Source: Candidatus Izemoplasmatales bacterium | Lineage (GTDB): Bacteria > Bacillota_I > Bacilli_A > Izemoplasmatales > Hujiaoplasmataceae | DNA: 64,000 bases | Reading direction: 5' to 3' | Assembly: GCA_041649275.1 (NCBI GenBank) | Contig: JBAZNL010000002.1 | Location: 1 to 64,000 of the forward strand | Part shown: piece by piece, positions 7,483-15,006 of the stretch | How positions within the stretch are numbered: the first letter of the stretch is position 1 | How the letters are laid out: every line of letters begins with the position of its first letter | The notes under the pieces: generated by a model | Database searches by the model: none | Told to the model about the DNA's origin: nothing | Seen by the model: the letters and a program-made list of their open reading frames with translations, nothing else | Made by a program: the position numbers and the translations under genes

Positions 7483-8595
7483 ATGATCTACCTCGACTAT
7501 TCGGCGACCACCCCGCCTTCCGACCGTGCGCTGGCCGCGTTCGCCGCGGCCTCCCGGGACGTCTTCGGCAACGCCAATTCGACGCACGCCTTCGGACGCG
7601 CGGCGGAAGAAGCGATGCGGTCGGCGTCCGCGACCGTCCTTGGCGCGCTCGGAGCGGTCGACTGCGAAACGGTCTTCACCAGCGGTGCGACCGAGGCCAA
7701 CAACCTCGCGATCAAGGGCTATGCGCTCCACCATCGCGCCGAAGGCAACCATCTGATCCTCTCGCCGTTCGAGCATTCGTCCGTCACCGCCTGCTTCGGC
7801 TACCTCGCCAAGCACGGCTTCGAGGTCGACGTCGTCGAGACCGACGCCGACGGCCGCGTCACTCCCGAACTGCTCGAACGCGCCCTGCGACCCGACACGA
7901 TCCTCGTCTCCGTCGCGGCCGTGGCGAGCGAACTCGGCATCGTCCAGCCGATCGCGGAACTTTCGGCTCTCGTCGCCGCCCGCTCGCGCGCAGCGTTCCA
8001 TTCCGACATCACTCAGGCGGTCGGAAAGATCCCCGTCCCGTTCGCCGGAATCGCCATGGCCAGCCTGTCGGCGCACAAGTTCTACGGTCTGAAGGGCGTC
8101 GGCGCGCTGATCAAGCGCCGCGACGTCCTGCTCGAACCGCAGATCCACGGCGGCGCCTCGACCACGCCATACCGGAGCGGAACCCCCGCCGCTCCGCTTG
8201 CGGTCTCGCTCGCGGATTCCCTTGCGGAAGCCGTCGCGCTCCAGCCGGAACACGCACATCGCGTCGCCTTCCTCGCGCAAAGGCTGGTCGCTTCGCTTGC
8301 GTCGATTCCCGGCGTTCTCGTGAACAGTCCCACGGGATCGATCCCGCACATTCTCAATCTGAGCGTGCTCTCGCGCGAAGCCGCGGACATGGTCCGATTT
8401 CTCGACGAACGCGGCATCGCGGTCTCGAAGCAGACCGCGTGCAGTTCCCGGTCGTCGCGTTCCGAGGCGGTCCTGCGGCTGACGGGGGACGAACGGCGGG
8501 CAACGACCTCGATCCGCATCTCGCTCTCGCATCTCACCCTCGAATCCGAACTCGACGCCTTGATCGCCTGCGTGCGGGAGGTGGCCGAACGATGA
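7483..8595 (+). CDS. Cysteine desulfurase (NifS/IscS family)
   Basis: 370 residues of class-V PLP aminotransferase fold. Visible are the start motif YLDYSATTPP, TSGATEANNLAIKG (66-79), PLP contacts FHSDITQAVGK, the Schiff-base lysine in SAHKFYG (Lys199), and the catalytic cysteine in KQTACSSRSS (Cys320) in a long loop. The family removes sulfur from cysteine for Fe-S clusters or tRNA thiolation. The usual VNNE after strand 5 is replaced by VASE, a mild divergence. It begins 34 nt after lpdA with GAAGGGA upstream. It overlaps the next gene by 4 bp (ATGA), indicating translational coupling. No IscU/SufU scaffold or ThiI is adjacent, so the sulfur acceptor is unknown. Confidence 0.88.
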   Translation: MIYLDYSATTPPSDRALAAFAAASRDVFGNANSTHAFGRAAEEAMRSASATVLGALGAVDCETVFTSGATEANNLAIKGYALHHRAEGNHLILSPFEHSSVTACFGYLAKHGFEVDVVETDADGRVTPELLERALRPDTILVSVAAVASELGIVQPIAELSALVAARSRAAFHSDITQAVGKIPVPFAGIAMASLSAHKFYGLKGVGALIKRRDVLLEPQIHGGASTTPYRSGTPAAPLAVSLADSLAEAVALQPEHAHRVAFLAQRLVASLASIPGVLVNSPTGSIPHILNLSVLSREAADMVRFLDERGIAVSKQTACSSRSSRSEAVLRLTGDERRATTSIRISLSHLTLESELDALIACVREVAER

Positions 8596-8855
8596 CCGTC
8601 CTGCGCTTCACTGCCGTCTGGTGCCCCTCCTGCCTGATCATGAAGAGCCGCTGGCGCGTCTTCTTCAAGGATCGACCCGACTTCCGTCAGATCGACTACG
8701 ACTACGACGACGATGTCGACGCCGTACGCCAGTACGGTATCGGTGACGTCCTGCCGGTGATGATCGTCCTCGACGGCACGCGCGAGGTCCTGCGTCTCGT
8801 CGGCGAGAAGACGATGAAGGAACTCGAACGCTTCTTCGGGGGAATCGCCCCGTGA
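8592..8855 (+). CDS. Small thioredoxin-fold protein
   Basis: 87 residues. It has an N-terminal strand followed by TAVWCPSC with an active-site CPSC (Cys11, Cys14), then DVLPVMIVLDG, which contains the cis-proline element and the following strand of a thioredoxin. There is no signal peptide, so it works in the cytoplasm. The start is ATG 8592, overlapping the stop of the cysteine desulfurase as ATGA. It overlaps the next gene (membrane thiol-disulfide protein) by GTGA. This close coupling suggests it reduces, or is reduced by, that membrane protein or the upstream flavoprotein; the direction of electron flow is inference. Confidence 0.8.
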   Translation: MTVLRFTAVWCPSCLIMKSRWRVFFKDRPDFRQIDYDYDDDVDAVRQYGIGDVLPVMIVLDGTREVLRLVGEKTMKELERFFGGIAP

Positions 8856-10048
8856 AGAAGTGGCTCAAGGCGTTCCTTCTGCTCGGCTTTCTGCTTGCCT
8901 TCCCGCGACCGACGGCGACGGCGGAGAACGTCGTCGTCCTCCATTTCTTCCATCTCGACACGTGCGTCAACTGCGCCGCCGAGGAGGTCGCGCTCGACGC
9001 GATCGCGGCGCGCCACGACAACCTCGTGGTCATGAAGTACGAAGTCACCGATGCTGAGGCGGCGGCCCTCTTCGAAGCCGTCAAGACCGCTTTCGGCGAC
9101 GTCTCCGGAACGCCGTACACGGTCCTCGGCGGAGTCGCTTTTTCCGGATACAACGACCAGACCGGGCGCGACATCGAGACGATGATCGTACGCTATTCGA
9201 CGGAGGCGCACGCCGACGTCGTCGGGATCGTCGCCGCCGGCGGTACCCCGACGGAAGCCGACTTCGACGAGTTCGGGTATGCGGACGGCGACGTGATCGA
9301 TCTGCCGATCATCGGCGAAATCGCCGTCGAAGACCTATCGCTCGGCCTCGCCGCCGTCCTCATCGGCTTCGTCGACGGCTTCAATCCGTGCGCCATGTGG
9401 GTCCTTCTGTTCCTGATCACGCTCCTCGCCGACCACGGCGACCGGAAACGGATGTGGCTGCTCGGAAGCGCGTTCCTCTTCGCCTCGGCGGCGATGTATT
9501 TCCTCTTCATGGCCGCATGGCTGAACGTCGCGCTGACGATCTCCGAAGTCCAGTGGATCCGGATCGTGATCGGGGTCGCGGCCTTCGCCTTCGGCATCCG
9601 CAACGTCGTCCGCTTCTTCCGGAAGGCGAAGATCCCCGACGCCGGATGCGACGTCACCGACGCGAAGAAGAAGCGGAAGATCGCCGACCGCGTCCGCGCC
9701 ATCGTCAAGAACGGCAGTTTCTGGATCGCGCTCTTCGGTATCGTGACGCTCGCGGTCTCGGTCAACTTCGTCGAACTCGCCTGCTCCGCGGGCCTGCCGC
9801 TCCTGTTCACCCAGATCCTCGTCTACAACCAGCTGCCGGCGGCTTCCTACTACGGGTTCATCGGCCTCTACATCCTGTTCTTCCTGCTCGACGACCTTAT
9901 CGTCTTCGCCGCGGCGATGGTGACGATGCGCGTCACCGGCATCTCCTCCCGCTACGCGCGGTGGTCGACCCTCGTCGGCGGCGCGATCATGGTCGTTCTC
10001 GGCTTCCTGCTCGTCTTCTTTCCCGAAATCGTCACGCTCCGCTTCTGA
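8852..10048 (+). CDS. DsbD/CcdA-like membrane thiol-disulfide protein with N-terminal thioredoxin-like domain
   Basis: 398 residues. A signal peptide (1-23) is followed by an extracytoplasmic thioredoxin/glutaredoxin-like domain (about 25-135) with a CVNC active site (Cys38, Cys41). Then come six to eight membrane segments. The transmembrane part has the two cysteines expected of the CcdA/DsbD electron conduit: FNPC (Cys180) and ELACSAGLP (Cys311). It would pass reducing equivalents from a cytoplasmic thioredoxin (the coupled upstream gene is a candidate) to the outside. The domain order, thioredoxin first and fused, differs from DsbD, where the C-terminal domain is thioredoxin-like. The start is GTG 8852 with GGGGGA 8 nt upstream, overlapping the previous stop. 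Confidence 0.85.
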   Translation: MKKWLKAFLLLGFLLAFPRPTATAENVVVLHFFHLDTCVNCAAEEVALDAIAARHDNLVVMKYEVTDAEAAALFEAVKTAFGDVSGTPYTVLGGVAFSGYNDQTGRDIETMIVRYSTEAHADVVGIVAAGGTPTEADFDEFGYADGDVIDLPIIGEIAVEDLSLGLAAVLIGFVDGFNPCAMWVLLFLITLLADHGDRKRMWLLGSAFLFASAAMYFLFMAAWLNVALTISEVQWIRIVIGVAAFAFGIRNVVRFFRKAKIPDAGCDVTDAKKKRKIADRVRAIVKNGSFWIALFGIVTLAVSVNFVELACSAGLPLLFTQILVYNQLPAASYYGFIGLYILFFLLDDLIVFAAAMVTMRVTGISSRYARWSTLVGGAIMVVLGFLLVFFPEIVTLRF

Positions 10049-10078
10049 GTCCGGCTCCGGCCGGACTCTTGCGTTTCC
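10047..10078 (+). terminator. Probable terminator of the lpd-redox operon
   Basis: Perfect 8-bp stem GAGTCCGG/CCGGACTC with a 6-nt loop overlapping the stop codon. The following T-tract is weak, so termination may be partial and allow read-through into cysE. Confidence 0.6.
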
Positions 10079-10089
10079 GGACGGATCGC

Positions 10090-10118
10090 TTGGATCAAAG
10101 CGGGATATTTGCTATAAT
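10090..10118 (+). promoter_or_regulatory. cysE-cysK promoter
   Basis: TTGGAT (10090-10095), 17 nt, TATAAT (10113-10118). Confidence 0.75.
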
Positions 10119-10143
10119 GATGGGCTACAAGGAGGCGATCCCC

Positions 10144-11034
10144 ATGACCATCCGTGAAATCGTCGATTCCCTCGACCGCTCGCATCGCGAACGACCGATC
10201 CTGCGCGACCACGGGCGTTGCGGGATGCCGTCGAACAGGGAAGTCAAGCGCATCGTCGCCGAGGCGAAGAAACTGCTTCTGCCCGGCTATTTCGGCGACC
10301 GCGGTCCCGAGACCGGAGGTCGCCTGCGCACGGCGATCGCGATCCGCCGGCTCCACCGCCGGCTGGTCCGGCAAATCGTCCGCGTGCTCCGCTATCTCGA
10401 CGGATCCGAGGCGGCATGCGAGGCGAAGCATCGCGCCGCGGACCTGTCGAAGGCGTTTCTCGCCGCCCTTCCCGCGGTACGCACGCTCGTCGCCCTCGAC
10501 CTCGAGGCGCATTACGAAGGCGATCCGGCAGCCTTCAACCGCGACCAGATCGTCGTCGCCTACCCCGGCTTCTACGCCATCCTGGTCCATCGGCTCGCCC
10601 ATGCGATGGACCGGGCCGGAATTCCGTTCCTGCCCCGGATGGCGAGCGAGTTCGCCCATCGCGAAACCGGGATCGACATCCATCCAGGCGCCACCATCGG
10701 CGAACGCTTCATGATCGACCACGGCACCGGGGTGGTGATCGGCGAGACCGCGGTCATCGGCCGAAACGTCCGCATCTATCAGGGCGTGACCCTCGGCGCG
10801 CTCACCACCAAGGGCGGACAGTCGCTTCGCGGCGTCCGCCGTCATCCCGCGATCGGAAACGACGTCACCATCTACGCCGGCGCCTCGATCCTCGGCGGAT
10901 CCACCGTCGTCGGCGACGGTGCGACGATCGGCTCGAACGCCTTCATCACCGTATCGGTCCCCGCGGGGGCCAAAGTCGCCGGCAAGATCCCCGACGTCCC
11001 GCGACCGGCATCGGCCGCAAAGGAGAAACCATGA
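10144..11034 (+). CDS. cysE: Serine O-acetyltransferase (EpsC-type)
   Basis: 296 residues. The N-terminal helical domain (1-170) carries the SAT signature YPGFYAILVHRLAHAM. The C-terminal left-handed beta helix has hexapeptide repeats: HPGATIGERFMIDHGTGVVI, GETAVIGRNVRIYQGVTLGA, and a later IGSNAFI coil. It makes O-acetylserine from serine and acetyl-CoA. The length and N-terminus fit the longer EpsC/SrpH class rather than E. coli CysE. The start at ATG 10144 follows GGAGGCG. Its stop overlaps the cysK start (ATGA), so the two cysteine-synthesis steps are translationally coupled. No T-box or S-box was seen in the short leader. Confidence 0.93.
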   Translation: MTIREIVDSLDRSHRERPILRDHGRCGMPSNREVKRIVAEAKKLLLPGYFGDRGPETGGRLRTAIAIRRLHRRLVRQIVRVLRYLDGSEAACEAKHRAADLSKAFLAALPAVRTLVALDLEAHYEGDPAAFNRDQIVVAYPGFYAILVHRLAHAMDRAGIPFLPRMASEFAHRETGIDIHPGATIGERFMIDHGTGVVIGETAVIGRNVRIYQGVTLGALTTKGGQSLRGVRRHPAIGNDVTIYAGASILGGSTVVGDGATIGSNAFITVSVPAGAKVAGKIPDVPRPASAAKEKP

Positions 11035-11957
11035 AAATCTTCGAAAACGTCACCGCCCTGATCGGCGGAACCCCGCTCGTCCGCCTCGCGCGGATCGAAC
11101 GGACGCACGGTCTGTCCGCCGTCCTGCTCGCCAAACTGGAACGGCAGAACCCGGGCGGGTCGGTCAAGGACCGGGCCGCGCTCGCGATGATCGAGGCCGC
11201 GGAACGCGACGGCCGCCTGAAGCCGGGCGGAACGATCGTCGAACCCACCAGCGGGAACACCGGCATCGGCTTGGCGATGGTCGCCGCCGCCAGGGGATAC
11301 CGTTCGATCTTCGCGATGCCGGAGACGATGTCGCTCGAACGCCGGGCGCTGCTTCGCGCCTATGGCGCCGAGCTCGTGCTCACCGACGGGTCGCTCGGGA
11401 TGAAGGGCGCGATCGCGGAGGCGGAGCGGATCCGTGCGGCCACTCCGGGGGCGTTCATGCCGATGCAGTTCGAGAACGCCGCCAATCCGGACGTCCATGC
11501 CGCGACCACGGGGCCGGAGATCCTCGCCGACACCGACGGGACGATCGACATGTTCGTCGCCGGCGTCGGTACCGGCGGCACGGTCACCGGCGTCGGCCGC
11601 TTCCTCAAGGGACGAAAGCCGTCCGTCACGATCATCGCCGTCGAGCCGGAACGCTCTCCCGTGCTTTCGGGAGGAGCGCCCGCGCCGCACGCGATCCAGG
11701 GGATCGGCGCCGGGTTCATCCCGCGGAACTACGATCCCGCCGTCGTCGACCGGATCGAGCGCATCTCAAACGAGGAGGCCGTCGCCTGCGCCAGGGAACT
11801 CGCCTCCGGCGAAGGAATTCTTTCGGGAATCTCGAGCGGAGCCGTGCTCGCCGCGGCGATCCGTCTTGCCAAAGAACCCGGAATGACTGGGAAGAAGATC
11901 GTCCTCGTCCTGCCGGACACCGGGGAACGCTATCTCTCGACGATTCTGTTCAAGTGA
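11031..11957 (+). CDS. cysK: Cysteine synthase (O-acetylserine sulfhydrylase)
   Basis: 308 residues. PLP lysine in NPGGSVKDR (Lys46), substrate loop PTSGNTG (72-78), phosphate-binding GVGTGGTVTG, and SGISSGA near the C-terminus. It converts O-acetylserine and sulfide to cysteine. It is coupled by a 4-bp overlap to cysE, with AAAGGAG ahead of ATG 11031. Together with the desulfurase upstream, it gives a local set of genes both making and consuming cysteine. Confidence 0.95.
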   Translation: MKIFENVTALIGGTPLVRLARIERTHGLSAVLLAKLERQNPGGSVKDRAALAMIEAAERDGRLKPGGTIVEPTSGNTGIGLAMVAAARGYRSIFAMPETMSLERRALLRAYGAELVLTDGSLGMKGAIAEAERIRAATPGAFMPMQFENAANPDVHAATTGPEILADTDGTIDMFVAGVGTGGTVTGVGRFLKGRKPSVTIIAVEPERSPVLSGGAPAPHAIQGIGAGFIPRNYDPAVVDRIERISNEEAVACARELASGEGILSGISSGAVLAAAIRLAKEPGMTGKKIVLVLPDTGERYLSTILFK

Positions 11958-11960
11958 CTC

Positions 11961-11988
11961 GAGCCATCTTTGATGGCTCATTTCTTTT
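11961..11988 (+). terminator. Terminator after cysK
   Basis: GAGCCATC/GATGGCTC 8-bp stem with a TTT loop followed by ATTTCTTTT. Confidence 0.85.
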
Positions 11989-12019
11989 CGTGGAAGCGAT
12001 TGTGGATTTTTTGTGAAGA

Positions 12020-12046
12020 TTGGCACTCAATGCTTGACACTGCTAA
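12020..12046. promoter_or_regulatory. Degenerate upstream CIRCE-like operator
   Basis: TTGGCACTC, 9 nt, CACTGCTAA. Against TTAGCACTC-N9-GAGTGCTAA the left arm matches 8 of 9 and the right arm 7 of 9. The 9-nt gap contains most of the TTGACA -35 box of hsp20. Confidence 0.55.
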
Positions 12047-12061
12047 CAAGTATGCTATAAT
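12034..12061 (+). promoter_or_regulatory. hsp20 promoter (consensus)
   Basis: TTGACA (12034-12039), 16 nt, TATAAT (12056-12061). Confidence 0.88.
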
Positions 12062-12065
12062 ATGG

Positions 12066-12092
12066 TTGGCACTTGAGAGAGACGAGTGCCAA
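12066..12092. promoter_or_regulatory. Variant CIRCE operator at hsp20
   Basis: TTGGCACTT, 9 nt, GAGTGCCAA. The arms keep the CIRCE size and spacing but carry TTGGCAC/GTGCCAA in place of TTAGCAC/GTGCTAA on both sides, so the change is symmetrical. It covers the predicted transcript start just downstream of TATAAT. HrcA repression is the most likely reading. Confidence 0.78.
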
Positions 12093-12121
12093 TATCAATC
12101 ACATATAGGAGGATATCATCC

Positions 12122-12547
12122 ATGAACGCAATCATCAGACGCAACGGCAACGACGACCTCGACATCTTCAACGACTTCTTCGACGGCTTCTTCCCCGGCT
12201 TCGGGAACCGCCAGGTCAACCACTGCATGCGGACCGACATCCGTCAGACCGAGGAAGGCTATACGCTTCAGATCGACGTCCCCGGCTTCGCCAAGGAAGA
12301 CATCAAGATCAGCCTCGAGAACGGCTATCTGACGGTCGAAGCGAAGAAGGAGGAGTCGAAGGAGGACAAGGGCGCGCACTTCCTGCGCAAGGAGCGCACC
12401 TTCGGCAGCGCCGCCCGCAGCTTCTACGTCGGCGACGACGTCGCCGAACAGGACGTCAAGGCCGCCATCGACAAGGGCGTCCTGACCCTCTCGATCCCAC
12501 ACCAGGGAACCAACGTCAAGGCCAAGAAATTCATCTCCATCGAATAA
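12122..12547 (+). CDS. Small heat shock protein (Hsp20/alpha-crystallin)
   Basis: 141 residues. A short N-terminal arm with DIFNDFFDGFFPGF is followed by an alpha-crystallin domain (about 38-130) containing GYTLQIDVPGFAKEDIKI, NGYLTVEAKKEE, FLRKERTFGSAARSFYVG and a GVLTLSIPH strand. A C-terminal tail carries an IP-type element. It holds unfolding client proteins for refolding. Start ATG 12122 is preceded by AGGAGGATATCATCC. Two CIRCE-like operators and a consensus promoter lie immediately upstream, so expression should be strongly heat-inducible. Confidence 0.94.
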   Translation: MNAIIRRNGNDDLDIFNDFFDGFFPGFGNRQVNHCMRTDIRQTEEGYTLQIDVPGFAKEDIKISLENGYLTVEAKKEESKEDKGAHFLRKERTFGSAARSFYVGDDVAEQDVKAAIDKGVLTLSIPHQGTNVKAKKFISIE

Positions 12548-12575
12548 CGCTCCCCCGCCCCATGGCGGAGAAGGA

Positions 12576-12607
12576 CGCGGCCGTTCCCCCGGCCGCGTTT
12601 TTTCTTT
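12576..12607 (+). terminator. Terminator after hsp20
   Basis: CGCGGCC/GGCCGCG stem, 8-nt loop, then TTTTTTCTTT. Confidence 0.88.
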
Positions 12608-12648
12608 CGTTTATCGGAATGCCCCGCGCCGTCTTCGGCCGTCCATGA

Positions 12649-12654
12649 TATAAT
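12649..12654 (+). promoter_or_regulatory. -10 box of the addB-addA operon
   Basis: TATAAT with no convincing -35. The leader is about 25 nt, with GGAGGGG ahead of ATG 12684. Confidence 0.55.
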
Positions 12655-12683
12655 GGACGTGAAAAGGGAACGGAGGGGATCGC

Positions 12684-15005
12684 ATGGATGATCGATGGAT
12701 GACGCTTCGCGACAGGATCGTCGTCGCTTCCGCCGCCGACGCCGATGCCCTCCTGCGCCGCGCCGCGACGGCGCACGCGCTTCCGCCGTTCAAGACGGTC
12801 GACCCGTCCGCCTTCCTGCCGACATTGGCCGACGACGCGCTCGAGGCGATCATGGATTTCACCGGCTTCGACGTCCATCATGCCGCCCGGATCGCCGCCG
12901 CTTGTCCTCGCGTCCTCGCATCCGGACGTACCATACCCGCCCTCGCCGACCTCCATGCGATCATCCGCCGGCTGGTCGCGGACGGCAGACTCCTTCCCGC
13001 GGCGTTTCGACCCGATCCCGAGCGCGTCGTCCTCCTGAACGACGTCGAACCACCGGATCACGCCGACTTCCGCGCCTCGGCCCGTTTCGACCTGCTTGAT
13101 GCAGATCCATCCCCGATCCGCCTGATCGAGACCGCCGACGAGAAGGAGCAGCTCCGCGCCGTCGCCGCGCTGGTCGCTGAGACGCTTTCCCAAGGTGTCC
13201 CGCCCGACGACGTCCTGATCGTCAACGCGTCGCCCGCCGCCGTCCGCAAGCTCGCGCGGCTTTCTGCCGCCTACGGTTTCACCGTCGTCGACGATGCGAC
13301 CGTCCCCCTCGACCGCGTCCCGCTCGGCGCCGCCTTCCTCGCGACAGCGGCCGACGATCCTCTGGCCGCCTTCGATCGCCTTCGTACCGATCCGGCGAAC
13401 GCGACCGCCGCCGGACAGGCCGCGCTCGACGCCATCGCTTCGATCCTTTCGCGCCACGGGAACGAGGGAGCGCTCCGTCCCGGGCTGCTCGCCTTCGAGT
13501 GCGCCCGCGAACCGGTGCGCCGGGAACGTTCGACGGGCGTCGTCCGTTCCGTCCCCCACACGTCCCTTTCGGGCTACGATGCGCGGCGGATCTTCATCCT
13601 CGACTATCTCGACGACGCATTCCCGTCGCCCGTCGTCGACGACGACTACCTCCGCGACGTCGAGAAGGCCGCCCTCGGCCTCGAGACCGCCGTCGCCGCC
13701 AACCTCCGGAACCGCAAACGCCTCGGTGCCGCGGTCGCGTCCCTGAAGCGAGTCGTCCTGTTCCGTCCCCGCGAACGCGAGGGTACTCAAACCCGTCCCG
13801 CGTTCCTCCTCGAGGGACTCCGTCCGGTCCGACCCGAGCCCTATGCCCCTTCCGACCATCTCCAATCCGAGTCGGACGGGTTCCTCACCTATGCGAAAGG
13901 ACTTCATGAAGAACGCGCATTCGGCCGTCAAGAAGACGGCTTTTCGGCTTTCTCCGCCCGCTTTTCGACGTCTTTTGATGCCTACGATCCCGCCTTCGCA
14001 CCGCTTTCGGAAGCATCCGCGATGCGCCTGCGGGGCAGACGGACGGTGTTGTCCGCCACCTCCGTCGAAACCTTCCACCGGTGCCGCTTCCGTTTTCTCT
14101 GCGACCATCTCCTGAAACTCGCTCCGTATGCGGCGACCGATTCCCAGGAACTTGGGAAGATCGCCCACAAGGCGCTCCGCGACGCCTTCGCGGACGCGGT
14201 TCCGGCCGCGGATTCAGCGCGCAGAGCGGCCGCGGCGCACGCCGATGCCGATCCGCGGCTCGCGGTTCTCGGGAACCTGCTGGCGAAACGGCTCGAGATC
14301 GTCGAGGACCGTTTGCGCGGACGTGACGCGACGGTCCGCGACTTCGCGCACGAGCGCGAGTTCGAGTACGCGTTCGAACATGCATCCGGATTCGTCGTGA
14401 AGGGCACCATCGACCGCGTCGCGATCCTCGAACGCGAGGGTGGAAATCTCGTCTTCGTCGTCGACTACAAGACCGGCGCGACATCCTTCTCCCGAACCGA
14501 TTTCGCCAAGGGAACGGACATCCAACCGGTCTTCTATCTCCATCTGCTCGAGAAGACGGAGGCGATTCCTGGCGCCGCTCCCGGCGGATTCCACTACCAG
14601 CCCGTCACCCTCGGCCGGATTGTCCGTTCCGATGTCCGTGACATGGTCGCCGACGCCCTCCGGCTCGACGGCCTGATCCTCGCGTCGCGTGAGGCCGTCG
14701 ACGCCGTCGGCGGTCCCGCCGCGCTCCGGAACGTCCGCATCAAGGACGACGGAAACTTCTACGAACGCTCCGCCGTCGCGGACGCGGAGACGCTCTCCGA
14801 GATGGTGGCGAGGATCGACGGCTTCATCGCCGAAGCCGTCGCCGCGATCGTCGACGGGTCGTACGCGATCGATCCCGAACCACGCCCCGCCGGCCGCCCC
14901 TCGGCTTCCTGCGAATACTGCGAGAACCGCGGAATCTGCTACTCCGTCGACCGGATCCCCGAGATCGCCGTCGATGAATCGGCGATCGAAACGGAGGATG
15001 AGTGA
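12684..15005 (+). CDS. addB: AddB-like subunit of the AddAB helicase-nuclease, N-terminally reduced
   Basis: 773 residues against about 1,150 for B. subtilis AddB. The C-terminal part is diagnostic: a PD-(D/E)XK nuclease with GTIDRVAILE and VFVVDYKTG, and the iron-staple cysteines, with one set in FHRCRFRFLC and the trio CEYCENRGIC (C-x2-C-x5-C) near residue 747. AddB uses these four Cys to hold a 4Fe-4S cluster. No Walker A motif is visible in the N-terminal half, whereas many AddB proteins keep one. The inactive helicase-like region is therefore shortened and strongly diverged. Together with the next gene it processes double-strand ends for RecA. A terminator-like stem lies inside the gene at 13924-13944. 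Confidence 0.82.
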   Translation: MDDRWMTLRDRIVVASAADADALLRRAATAHALPPFKTVDPSAFLPTLADDALEAIMDFTGFDVHHAARIAAACPRVLASGRTIPALADLHAIIRRLVADGRLLPAAFRPDPERVVLLNDVEPPDHADFRASARFDLLDADPSPIRLIETADEKEQLRAVAALVAETLSQGVPPDDVLIVNASPAAVRKLARLSAAYGFTVVDDATVPLDRVPLGAAFLATAADDPLAAFDRLRTDPANATAAGQAALDAIASILSRHGNEGALRPGLLAFECAREPVRRERSTGVVRSVPHTSLSGYDARRIFILDYLDDAFPSPVVDDDYLRDVEKAALGLETAVAANLRNRKRLGAAVASLKRVVLFRPREREGTQTRPAFLLEGLRPVRPEPYAPSDHLQSESDGFLTYAKGLHEERAFGRQEDGFSAFSARFSTSFDAYDPAFAPLSEASAMRLRGRRTVLSATSVETFHRCRFRFLCDHLLKLAPYAATDSQELGKIAHKALRDAFADAVPAADSARRAAAAHADADPRLAVLGNLLAKRLEIVEDRLRGRDATVRDFAHEREFEYAFEHASGFVVKGTIDRVAILEREGGNLVFVVDYKTGATSFSRTDFAKGTDIQPVFYLHLLEKTEAIPGAAPGGFHYQPVTLGRIVRSDVRDMVADALRLDGLILASREAVDAVGGPAALRNVRIKDDGNFYERSAVADAETLSEMVARIDGFIAEAVAAIVDGSYAIDPEPRPAGRPSASCEYCENRGICYSVDRIPEIAVDESAIETEDE

Positions 15006-15006
15006 C

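Noticed and set aside
14998..15006. Earlier ATG for addA
   Set aside because: The ribosome-binding site would touch the start codon; spacing is right only for ATG 15007.
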